Shown here piece by piece: positions 25,941 to 33,559 of a stretch of 64,000 bases of DNA (position 1 is the first letter of the stretch; each line of letters opens with the position of its first letter). This stretch comes from Qipengyuania_B thermophila (GTDB lineage Bacteria > Pseudomonadota > Alphaproteobacteria > Sphingomonadales > Sphingomonadaceae): NCBI RefSeq assembly GCF_004153605.1, contig NZ_SDSI01000002.1:744001-808000 (forward strand), written 5' to 3'. Under the pieces are notes generated by a model. The model worked only from the letters and a program-made list of their open reading frames with translations. It was not told where the DNA came from and searched no databases. A program made the position numbers and the translations under genes.

Positions 25941-26699
25941 ATGATGTCCGATCCCCGGCCGAGCGGCGACCGCATTGCCAAACTGCTTGCCCGCGCCGGC
26001 GTGGCCAGCCGGCGGGAAGTCGAACGGATGATCGCGGACGGCCGGGTGAGCGTGAACGGGCAAACGGTGGAAGGTCCGGCGACCTTCATCACCGACCTGC
26101 GCGGCGTGACCGTCGATGGCCAACCCGTGGCGCAGCCCGAGCGTGCACGGCTGTTCCGGTTTCACAAGCCGCCGGGCCTGATCACCGCGGAACGAGATCC
26201 GCGCGGTCGCCCGACGATCTACACGGCACTTCGCAACGCGCTGCCGGCGGGAGCGCCGCGGGTGATGCCGGTCGGCCGGCTCGACCTCAACACCGAAGGT
26301 CTGCTGCTCCTCACCAATGACGGCGCGCTGAAACGGGCGCTCGAACTGCCGTCGTCCGGTGTGCCGCGAACCTACCGCGCCCGCACCTACGGCACCATCA
26401 CTCAGGCCGCGCTCGAGGATCTAATCGAAGGCATCACCATCGACGGGGTCCGTTACGGGCGGATCGACGCCAATCTCGAACGGCGCACCGGCCGCAATCA
26501 GTGGATCGAACTATCCCTGACCGAGGGCAAGAACCGCGAGGTGCGCCGGGTGCTGGAGCATCTGGGTGTCGCCGTGAGCCGCTTGATCCGCACTGCCTAC
26601 GGGCCGTTCCTGCTCGATCATCTGCCGCCGGGCCAGGTGGCGGAGGTGCCCGGCCGCGACGTCGCCGCGCTGCTGAGGCAGCTGCGAGTGGGGGGCTGA
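25941..26699 (+). CDS. rluB: Pseudouridine synthase, RluB/RsuA type
   Basis: This 252-residue protein has an N-terminal S4 RNA-binding domain (RIAKLLARAGVASRREVERM) and a catalytic domain with the nucleophile Asp in GRLDLNTEGLLLLTNDG, FHKPPGLIT and LTEGKNREVRRVLEHLG. RluB modifies U2605 of 23S rRNA; RsuA or RluF activity cannot be excluded from sequence alone. It is followed three bases later by rsmD. Confidence 0.88.
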   Translation: MMSDPRPSGDRIAKLLARAGVASRREVERMIADGRVSVNGQTVEGPATFITDLRGVTVDGQPVAQPERARLFRFHKPPGLITAERDPRGRPTIYTALRNALPAGAPRVMPVGRLDLNTEGLLLLTNDGALKRALELPSSGVPRTYRARTYGTITQAALEDLIEGITIDGVRYGRIDANLERRTGRNQWIELSLTEGKNREVRRVLEHLGVAVSRLIRTAYGPFLLDHLPPGQVAEVPGRDVAALLRQLRVGG

Positions 26700-26702
26700 G
26701 CC

Positions 26703-27263
26703 GTGCGGATCATCGCCGGCGAATGGAGGGGGCGCCGACTTCGGGTTCCCGACTCCGGACTGACCCGACCCACCGCCTCGCGCGTGCGGGAAACCCTGTT
26801 CAGCATGCTGCACAGCGAACTGGGCTCGCTGGAGGAGCTGCGCGTCGCGGACCTGTTTGCCGGGTCGGGCGCGCTCGGGCTGGAAAGCCTCTCCCGCGGC
26901 GCTGCGTCCTGTGTGTTCGTCGAGCACGAGGCTAAGGCTCTTGTCTGTCTGCGGGCGAACATCGCCGCCCTGGGCGCCGACAGCCGCGCGACCGTGCTGA
27001 CGGAATCTGCCACCCGGCTTTCCCGGCGCGCGGATGCGCTGGACCTCATCCTGCTCGATCCGCCCTACGACAGCACGCAGGGCGACGTGGCGCTTCACCG
27101 CTTGCTGCGCATGGGCTGGCTGGGCGAGGCCAGCATCGCCGTTCTTGAACATGATGCCCGTCGCACGGTGTCGATCCCAGGTCTTCAGGTCGTGAAGACG
27201 CGGCGGGTCGGCGTGGCCGGTCTTACGTTTCTGCGCCGCGACCCAAACGCCGTGACGGTGTGA
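26703..27263 (+). CDS. rsmD: 16S rRNA (guanine966-N2)-methyltransferase
   Basis: RsmD methylates G966 in 16S rRNA. The 186-residue product opens with MRIIAGEWRGRRLRVP and has TRPTASRVRETLFSML, the SAM-binding DLFAGSGALGLESLSRG and the catalytic DPPY motif. It starts at GTG 26703, directly after rluB, so the two rRNA modification genes probably form an operon. A hairpin overlaps its stop codon. Confidence 0.94.
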   Translation: MRIIAGEWRGRRLRVPDSGLTRPTASRVRETLFSMLHSELGSLEELRVADLFAGSGALGLESLSRGAASCVFVEHEAKALVCLRANIAALGADSRATVLTESATRLSRRADALDLILLDPPYDSTQGDVALHRLLRMGWLGEASIAVLEHDARRTVSIPGLQVVKTRRVGVAGLTFLRRDPNAVTV

Positions 27264-27285
27264 CGTCCGCGAAGGACGCCACACC
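27257..27285 (+). terminator. Hairpin at the rsmD stop codon, possible terminator
   Basis: A 12-position stem (GGTGTG-CGTCC / GGACG-CACACC, one A-C mismatch) with a 5-nt loop overlaps the rsmD stop. There is no T run on either strand, so it may stabilise the mRNA end rather than terminate. It lies between convergent genes. Confidence 0.4.
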
Positions 27286-27303
27286 GCAAGGCACAGCGAA
27301 AGG

Positions 27304-28094
27304 TCAGCGGGTCCGGGCGCGCGCGGTCTGACCGCGGGCTTCCGACCGGTTGATGCAATGGTCACGGCGCGTCGCGGAGCACACCGGAAGGTTGCCGGCC
27401 GTCGTGTCCACGTTTGAGGCCGGAAGCGGCTGCACGCGCGGATTGCTGACCCACCGGATGTTGCCGCTGGTCATCCCCTGCTGGCCCATCGCGCCCTGCT
27501 GCTGAGCCATCGTGCCCTGCTGCTGGGCCATGGCGCCCTGCTGCTGAGCCATGGTGCCCTGCTGCTGGCCCATGGTGCCCTGCTGCTGCCGCATCGTGCC
27601 CTGCTGCTGGGCCATGGCGTTCTGCTGGGCGGCTGTCGCACCGCCGGCGGCCGCGATCTGCTGGCGGATGGAGGNTTCTGCTGGGCGGCTGTCGCACCGC
27701 CGGCGGCCGCGATCTGCTGGCGGATGGAGGCCCAGGCCGCCGTGCGCTGCTCAGCGGGAAGGTTGTAGAGCTGGCCGCGCTGTTCGTCGTTCAGCAGCCA
27801 CCAGGCGTCGCGATCGCTTTCGCTCAATGTCCAGTAGTAGGACTGCATCTGGGGGCTCATCCGGTCAAAGGTGCCACGCCGTTCCGGGGTGAGCCGGTCA
27901 TAGGCGGCGCGCTGGGTAGCGGTCATGGTCTGGCTTTGCGTCCCGCTCGTGCCGGTCGTGGTGGTGGTGGTCGTCTGCGTGCGGGTCTGGGTCTGGGTCT
28001 GGGTTTGAGGCTGTGTCTGGCTCTGGGCGACGACGACGGCAGGAACCGCCATCAGCGCGGCGCCGGCCACGCCGGCGAAGACATGTTTGATCAT
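27304..28094 (-). CDS. Secreted Thr/Gln-rich protein with heptapeptide repeats, broken by an assembly join
   Basis: Function is not recognised. From ATG 28094 the product has a signal peptide (MIKHVFAGVAGAALMAVPAV), a Gln/Thr repeat linker, a central helical region (RAAYDRLTPERRGTFDRMSP; WWLLNDEQRGQLYNLPAEQR) and then a frame break at the N at 27675. If the 55-bp duplicate and the N (56 bases) are removed, the frame runs on through seven Met-X-Gln-Gln-Gln-Gly-Thr/Ala heptapeptides to a Cys-containing C-terminus (LPVCSATRRDHCIN) ending at 27304. The corrected protein is 244 residues. It is divergent from uvrD. Confidence 0.7.
27496..27621 (-). repeat. Six 21-bp tandem repeats coding Met-X-Gln-Gln-Gln-Gly-Thr/Ala
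   Basis: Six consecutive 21-bp units, each beginning CTGCTGCTG on the plus strand, encode in-frame heptapeptides on the minus strand. A degenerate unit follows on the low-coordinate side. Copy number may vary by slippage. The array lies next to the assembly join and probably caused it. Confidence 0.9.
27620..27730. repeat. Exact 55-bp direct duplication flanking a single N (assembly artefact)
   Basis: Bases 27620-27674 and 27676-27730 are identical and separated only by the N at 27675. Collapsing to one copy restores the reading frame of the surrounding gene, so this looks like two contigs with a 55-base overlap joined without merging. Confidence 0.9.
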
Positions 28095-28173
28095 GGTGCT
28101 ACTCCTTGGTGTTCATCGTCACGATGCTACGCAGAGGCACGCGGTTGCGTTCCGGCAATGCGCCGAACTGCCC

Positions 28174-28201
28174 TTGTCGCGCCGTCCGCCGTTCTCTAGC
28201 T
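28174..28201 (+). promoter_or_regulatory. Predicted promoter of uvrD
   Basis: TTGTCG (28174-28179) and CTAGCT (28196-28201) are 16 bp apart. The predicted start is only about 7 bases before the ATG at 28215 and no ribosome site fits in between. Confidence 0.4.
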
Positions 28202-28214
28202 GTTCCGACGAGCC

Positions 28215-30521
28215 ATGAACGACATCGAGACCACAGCGGAACACCCTGCCCACGTGCCGGAGTTTCTCCGACGGCTGAACCCGCCTCAGCGTGAAGCCGT
28301 GCTGACGACCGAAGGGCCGGTCCTCATGCTGGCGGGCGCCGGAACGGGGAAGACGGCGGCGCTCACGGCCCGGCTTGCCTATCTCATCCTGACGCGGCGC
28401 GCGTGGCCAAGCGAAATCCTGTGCGTCACCTTCACCAATCGCGCCGCCCGCGAGATGCGCGAGAGGGTCACCCAGAACCTCGGCGGCAATGTGGACGGGA
28501 TGCCATGGCTCGGCACCTTCCACGCCTTGTGTGCCCGGATGCTGCGGCGGCACGCCGAATGCGTCGGTCTGCAAAGCAACTTCACCATTCTCGACACTGA
28601 CGACCAGCTGCGCCTGCTCAAGCAGCTCATCATCGACAACGAGGTGGACGAAAAGCGCTGGCCCGCGCGCCAGCTCGCACAGCTGATCGACAGGTGGAAG
28701 AACCGGGGCCTGAACCCTTCGGACCTTGACGCATTCGAGAACGAGGCCTTCGCCAACGGGCGTGGACAGCAGTTCTACGATCTCTACCAGCAGCGCCTGA
28801 AAGCACTGAACGCCTGCGACTTCGGCGATCTGATCCTGCACATGGTCAACATCTTCAGGCGCGAACGCGGCATTCTCGAACAGTATCAGCAGCGTTTCCG
28901 GTATATCATGGTGGACGAGTATCAGGACACCAATCAGGTGCAGTACCTGTGGTTGCGGCTGCTGGCGCAGGGACGCGGCAATGTATGCGTCGTGGGAGAC
29001 GACGATCAGTCGATCTATTCGTGGCGGGGCGCGGAGGTGGCCAACATCCTCCGTTTCGAGAAGGATTTCCCCGGTGCCGCGGTGATCCGGCTGGAACAGA
29101 ACTACCGCTCGACCCCGCAGATCCTGGCCGCCGCGTCGGGTCTGATCGGCGCGAACCGCGAACGGCTGGGCAAGACCTTGTGGACGGAACTGCCGGCAGG
29201 AGAACGGGTGCGGGTGATCGGCGTCTGGGACGGACCGGAAGAAGCCCGCCGCGTTGCGGACGAGCTTGAGGAACTGATGCGCGGCGGAACCAGGCTCGAT
29301 GCGACCGCCATTCTCGTGCGGGCGCAGTATCAGACCCGCGAGTTCGAGGACCGGTTCATCCAGTCCGGCATCTCCTACCGCATCATCGGCGGCTTCCGCT
29401 TCTACGAGCGGGCCGAGGTCCGCGACGCGCTTGCGTATCTGCGCGTCATCGCCCAGCCGGCGGACGATCTCGCGTTCGAGCGCATTCACAACCAGCCCAA
29501 GCGCGGCCTCGGGGCCAAGGCCTTGGACGCCATGCGCCGCCACGCGCGCCGCACCGGGATGCCACTGGCGGCAGCCGCGCTGCAACTGTGCGACAGCGAC
29601 GAACTGCCGCGCCGCGCTGCCAACACGCTGGCCGGGCTGCTGAACCTGTTCGCGCGGTGGCGCGAACAGGCGCACGATCTTCGTCCCGCCGATCTCCTGC
29701 GCCTCGTGCTCGCGGAAAGCGGCTACGAGGAGATGCTGCAAAAGGAACGCAGCACGGAGGCCGCGGCAAGGCTGGAGAACCTGTCCGAACTGGCGCGGGC
29801 GATGGAAGACTACCCGTCGCTCGAGCATTTTCTCGAGCATGTCAGCCTCGTCATGGACAACGACGCGCGTGACGATGGCGACAAGGTCACGATCATGACC
29901 ATGCACGCGGCCAAGGGGCTGGAATTCGACCACGTCTTCCTGCCAGGCTGGGAGGAAGGCGTCTTCCCCTCCCAGCGCGCGCTCGACGAAGGCGGCACGG
30001 TGAGCCTCGAGGAAGAACGCCGGCTCGCCTATGTGGCCATCACGCGCGCACGCCGGCGTTGCACGATCCTGCATGCCGCCAACCGCCGCATCTATGGCAG
30101 CTGGACAAGCTCCATTCCCAGCCGCTTCATCGGCGAACTTCCCGCCGATCACGTGGAGCAGCACACGACCATGACCGGCGGCGCCTCGCTCTGGCGTGCC
30201 AACTGGTCCGAGCAGGAGGATCCGTTCGCCCATGTCGCGGCCCTGCGCCCCGACCGCGCCGCCGGGCGCGGGCCCGGGTTCCAGCGGGCGGTGGCGACGG
30301 GCTACGACCTGAAACAGCTGAGCGTGCCGGAAAGCCGGCGGAGCGCGGCGAGCTTTGCTGCGCGACCCCGCTCGGACATCGCGCCCGGCACGCGCGTCTT
30401 CCACGACAAGTTCGGTTACGGCACCGTCACGGGGCAGGAAGGCAACAAGCTCGAAATCGATTTCGAAACGAGCGGTCCGAAGCGGGTGATCGACAGTTTC
30501 GTCAGACCCGCGGCGCACTGA
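28215..30521 (+). CDS. uvrD: UvrD/PcrA-type DNA helicase
   Basis: This superfamily 1A 3'-5' helicase acts in nucleotide excision and mismatch repair or in clearing recombinases. The 768-residue product has Walker A AGAGTGKT (40-47), motif II DEYQDTN (234-240), QSIYSWRGA, LEQNYRSTPQIL, MTMHAAKGLEFDHVF and VAITRARRR. The C-terminus carries a small domain (PGTRVFHDKFGYGTVTGQEGNKLEIDFE) like the UvrD/PcrA Tudor-type domain that binds RNA polymerase. It could be called pcrA. Confidence 0.92.
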   Translation: MNDIETTAEHPAHVPEFLRRLNPPQREAVLTTEGPVLMLAGAGTGKTAALTARLAYLILTRRAWPSEILCVTFTNRAAREMRERVTQNLGGNVDGMPWLGTFHALCARMLRRHAECVGLQSNFTILDTDDQLRLLKQLIIDNEVDEKRWPARQLAQLIDRWKNRGLNPSDLDAFENEAFANGRGQQFYDLYQQRLKALNACDFGDLILHMVNIFRRERGILEQYQQRFRYIMVDEYQDTNQVQYLWLRLLAQGRGNVCVVGDDDQSIYSWRGAEVANILRFEKDFPGAAVIRLEQNYRSTPQILAAASGLIGANRERLGKTLWTELPAGERVRVIGVWDGPEEARRVADELEELMRGGTRLDATAILVRAQYQTREFEDRFIQSGISYRIIGGFRFYERAEVRDALAYLRVIAQPADDLAFERIHNQPKRGLGAKALDAMRRHARRTGMPLAAAALQLCDSDELPRRAANTLAGLLNLFARWREQAHDLRPADLLRLVLAESGYEEMLQKERSTEAAARLENLSELARAMEDYPSLEHFLEHVSLVMDNDARDDGDKVTIMTMHAAKGLEFDHVFLPGWEEGVFPSQRALDEGGTVSLEEERRLAYVAITRARRRCTILHAANRRIYGSWTSSIPSRFIGELPADHVEQHTTMTGGASLWRANWSEQEDPFAHVAALRPDRAAGRGPGFQRAVATGYDLKQLSVPESRRSAASFAARPRSDIAPGTRVFHDKFGYGTVTGQEGNKLEIDFETSGPKRVIDSFVRPAAH

Positions 30522-30526
30522 CCTTC

Positions 30527-31354
30527 TCAGGTGGCCGATGCGGCGTCGGCAGCGGGTGCAGCAACACCGCCGGATCTCCGACGCATTTCCCATGGACGGC
30601 GCAGCTCGCCCCAGAAATTGCGGGTTCCTTCCGCGATGCCGGTTTCGCAATCCACATGCGCACGAGGATCGGCGTAGGTGCCGAACACATGGTCCCACAG
30701 CGTGACGGTGTTGCCGAAATTCGTTCCCATGAACGCCTCGTCACGGATGTGATGGAGACGGTGCGCCGCCGGCGAAATCAGAACCAGCCCGAGCGGACCG
30801 AGCGTCCAGGGCACGTCCGCATGGATGAAGAAGCCCCAGAACCCGCGGATCACGCCTGCCGCCGCGACAGCCCAAGGGGGAAAACCCAGCACCAGCAGTA
30901 GGAGCACGTCGACCAGCAGGCTGATGAGATTGCTGACGGGGTGTTTCCGCAGCACTGTCAGCCAGTGGTAGTGGGTGTCGGCGTGGTGCGTCGCGTGAAA
31001 CGGCCACAGCGCGGGAAGATGCTCCGCCCGGTGCCGCCAGTACACCGCGAAGTCCCACACGAGGACTGCGGCGACAAGTGTCATCGCCGCCGGCGCTACC
31101 GCCCACAGCTCGACAGCAAACGGCCAGGCCGGCACGCGGTCGTGAAGCCAGGTCGAGGGAAGCACAAGCAGCGGCATCAGCACCACGCTGTTCAGGAACG
31201 CCAGGCCAAGATTGGTGGCGAATTCGGAGCCTGTGCGCTTCATGGCGTCGAGCAGCCCGCGCCCTTTGGTCAGCAGCGCGAGGCAGCCGAACACGAGGCC
31301 CATGCCGCCGACAAGCTTCAGAAAACCAACGAGGGACTGGGCCAGCACCGCCAT
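30527..31354 (-). CDS. Fatty acid hydroxylase / sterol desaturase family membrane protein
   Basis: This 275-residue integral membrane di-iron enzyme has several hydrophobic segments and three histidine clusters: HRAEH, HATHH (with HADTHYHW following) and HRLHH. Members hydroxylate or desaturate lipids; the exact substrate (fatty acid, hopanoid, carotenoid or ether lipid) cannot be told. The start at 31354 gives MAVLAQSLVGFLKLVGGMG; a longer upstream frame has no conserved sequence. It is convergent with uvrD. Confidence 0.82.
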   Translation of the reverse strand: MAVLAQSLVGFLKLVGGMGLVFGCLALLTKGRGLLDAMKRTGSEFATNLGLAFLNSVVLMPLLVLPSTWLHDRVPAWPFAVELWAVAPAAMTLVAAVLVWDFAVYWRHRAEHLPALWPFHATHHADTHYHWLTVLRKHPVSNLISLLVDVLLLLVLGFPPWAVAAAGVIRGFWGFFIHADVPWTLGPLGLVLISPAAHRLHHIRDEAFMGTNFGNTVTLWDHVFGTYADPRAHVDCETGIAEGTRNFWGELRRPWEMRRRSGGVAAPAADAASAT

Positions 31355-31388
31355 GGCCCCGGCATACGGCCGCGGGGTTGTGCAAGTG

Positions 31389-32765
31389 TTAAGAAGCGGC
31401 CGTCGCCGACACGTCCAGGAATGACGGGCGAGGCCCGTTCCATTCGCCAACAACATCCGGTTCGGCGTCTGCCTCCTGCCGGCCGCCGCGTCGCTCTTCG
31501 CGGGATCGTCCCGACTCATGGCGCGGATCGCGTCCATGGGCGGCCGCCGCTTCTGCGGGCTCCTTGCGCCTCTTCCCCTTCCGGTCCGGACCGGCCGGCA
31601 CAGAGACGCCTTGTTGCGCGTCGCCGCGACCGGCAGCACGCTTGCGCGTGTCGGGCAGCTCGAAAACGGGAACCATCAATCCGGTCAGCGTCTCGACGTT
31701 CTGCATCGCTTCGGCGTCGTCGGGGGTCACGAAGGTGAACGCGCGCCCCTTGGCGCCTGCCCGCCCCGTCCGGCCGATGCGGTGCACGTAGTCGTCAGGA
31801 TGCCATGGCGTGTCGAAATTGAAGACGTGACTGACACCCTTGATGTCGAGACCCCGGGCAGCGACGTCGCTCGCCACCAGCACGTTGATCTCGCCGGACT
31901 TGAACCGCTCCAGTTCCCGGTTGCGGCTCGCCTGGTCCATGTCCCCGTGGATTTCGCCGCTGCGAAAGCCGTGGCGGCGCAGGCTCTGGTTCACCTCGCG
32001 CACAGTGGTCTTGCGGTTGGCGAAGACGATGGCTGTCTGCACATCGTCGTTCCTGAGGAACCAGCGCAGCGTCTCGCGCTTCTCGCGGGGCGCGACCGTC
32101 ACCTTGTGCTGGGCGATGTTCTCGTTGGTTGACGCCGCACGGCTGACCTCGATCCGCTTGGGATTGTTGAGGAACTTGTTACCGAGCTTTTCGATCGGCG
32201 GCGGCATCGTCGCCGAGAATAGGACCGTCTGCCGCGTGGCGGGAAGCTTGCCGCAAATGAACTCGATGTCCGGGATGAAGCCCATGTCGAGCATGCGGTC
32301 CGCCTCGTCGATGACGAGCATCTCGCAGCCGGTCAGCAGGATCTTGCTGCGCTCGAACAGGTCCATGAGCCGGCCCGGCGTCGCGATGAGGACATCCACC
32401 CCTTCGTCCAGCGCCTTGACCTGATCGCCCATCTGCACGCCGCCGATGAGCAGCGCCATCTTGAGGTCGTGACCGCGGCCATAGATGGCGAAATTGTCCG
32501 CGACCTGTGCGGCGAGTTCGCGGGTCGGCTCAAGAATGAGGGAACGCGGCATGCGGGCGCGCCTGCGGCCGTGATGCAGGATGTCGATCATCGGCAGGAC
32601 GAAGCTGGCCGTCTTGCCGGTGCCGGTCTGCGCGATCCCGATGATGTCCTTCATCATCAGCATGGCAGGAATCGCCTGCGCCTGGATGGGCGTCGGCTCG
32701 GTGTAGCCGGCGGCTTCGACCGCCTGAAGGAGTTCCGGCGACAAGCCGAGATCGGCAAAATTCAT
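31389..32765 (-). CDS. DEAD-box ATP-dependent RNA helicase
   Basis: The 458-residue product has the Q motif region (FADLGLSPELLQAVEAAGYTEP), AQTGTGKT (45-52), PTRELA, TPGRL, DEAD (153-156), SAT (184-186), VASDVAARGLDI and HRIGRTGR (328-335). The C-terminus is a basic, disordered Arg/Glu-rich tail, as in RhlE-type helicases of ribosome assembly and RNA decay. The start MNFADLGLS at 32765 is the family start. Confidence 0.92.
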   Translation of the reverse strand: MNFADLGLSPELLQAVEAAGYTEPTPIQAQAIPAMLMMKDIIGIAQTGTGKTASFVLPMIDILHHGRRRARMPRSLILEPTRELAAQVADNFAIYGRGHDLKMALLIGGVQMGDQVKALDEGVDVLIATPGRLMDLFERSKILLTGCEMLVIDEADRMLDMGFIPDIEFICGKLPATRQTVLFSATMPPPIEKLGNKFLNNPKRIEVSRAASTNENIAQHKVTVAPREKRETLRWFLRNDDVQTAIVFANRKTTVREVNQSLRRHGFRSGEIHGDMDQASRNRELERFKSGEINVLVASDVAARGLDIKGVSHVFNFDTPWHPDDYVHRIGRTGRAGAKGRAFTFVTPDDAEAMQNVETLTGLMVPVFELPDTRKRAAGRGDAQQGVSVPAGPDRKGKRRKEPAEAAAAHGRDPRHESGRSREERRGGRQEADAEPDVVGEWNGPRPSFLDVSATAAS

Positions 32766-32862
32766 CTGGAAGTGAAGCGCCCAACAATGATTGCGCCGCA
32801 ATGGCGGCGTTCCTGCGGCTCACCTTGTCACAACGCCGCGCGGAGTCAAGGACGCGGCAACC

Positions 32863-33426
32863 CTAATCCTGAACGACGAGCCGGTGCAGACGCCCCACGG
32901 TGCAGCGGACACCGGAGCGCGCCTGCACGACGTCGCGGGCAGGACAAAGCATCCCGTCTCCATTCCGCTCGACGTAGAAGCCGGAATAGAAGGCCTTGAC
33001 CGGGCATGATCTGTCAAAAGCCACGCTGAACATGCGCCGATCGCGCAGGTACAGGAGCATGCGGTCGTCGCCATATCCGCTCACGCCGGCGATCTGCTCC
33101 ATGGGAATGCAGCCCCTCGCCCGCCGTTCTTCCAGCCGCAGCGGCGCCGAAGCCGGGCGCCGCTGCTCGGCCAGCGGGGCAAGAGGGACCACGCGGATGA
33201 TGACGCGCTGTTCGATCCGCACCTGCTGGGCGCGGCGATCCAACCCGTGCCAGTCGAACAGCGCTCCTGCCGGCGCCGAGCGCGCCGGCCGCGGGAGGAT
33301 GGCAGGGGCCGGTGCAGCCCGGACAACCTCGCTGCCCCCGCTTGCGGCAACTGCGCCCGTCTCGGCAGGCGCACCCGTTCCCAGCGCCGCGAGCACAGGG
33401 GTTCCGAGAAAGAGGTATGCCAACAT
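32863..33426 (-). CDS. Secreted protein of unknown function
   Basis: This 187-residue product has a hydrophobic N-terminus (MLAYLFLGTPVLAALGTG) consistent with export, a Pro/Ala linker, then a compact region with RVIIRVVPLAP, RGCIPMEQIAGVSGYGDDRMLLYLRDRR, SCPVKAFYSGFYVERNGDGMLCPARD and RCTVGRLHRLV. The four conserved-looking cysteines may form disulphides. I recall similar hypothetical proteins from sphingomonads but know no function. It is divergent from the FAD oxidoreductase gene. Confidence 0.65.
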   Translation of the reverse strand: MLAYLFLGTPVLAALGTGAPAETGAVAASGGSEVVRAAPAPAILPRPARSAPAGALFDWHGLDRRAQQVRIEQRVIIRVVPLAPLAEQRRPASAPLRLEERRARGCIPMEQIAGVSGYGDDRMLLYLRDRRMFSVAFDRSCPVKAFYSGFYVERNGDGMLCPARDVVQARSGVRCTVGRLHRLVVQD

Positions 33427-33559
33427 GGATCCTGCGCACCTGCTATCCGGCCGCGTTCACCGGCGGCCGGTCCTGCTGCGGGCAAGGCTTGATCGCGCGG
33501 CGTTGAATGGAAAGTGAATTCGGCTCCACCCCGCACCGCCGAAAGGCTATGAGGGGCGC

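Noticed and set aside
27496..27621. Possible CRISPR array
   Set aside because: The 21-bp units are contiguous without spacers and stay in frame as heptapeptides, so they are coding tandem repeats.
27620..27730. Genuine 55-bp tandem duplication
   Set aside because: The copies are identical, separated by an N, and break the reading frame; an assembly overlap explains all three facts.
28119..30698. 859-codon open frame on the minus strand
   Set aside because: It is the shadow of the uvrD helicase gene, whose helicase motifs are intact on the plus strand.
30741..31385. Second open frame inside the fatty acid hydroxylase gene
   Set aside because: It is an alternate frame without hydrophobic segments or motifs, while the hydroxylase frame has three histidine clusters.
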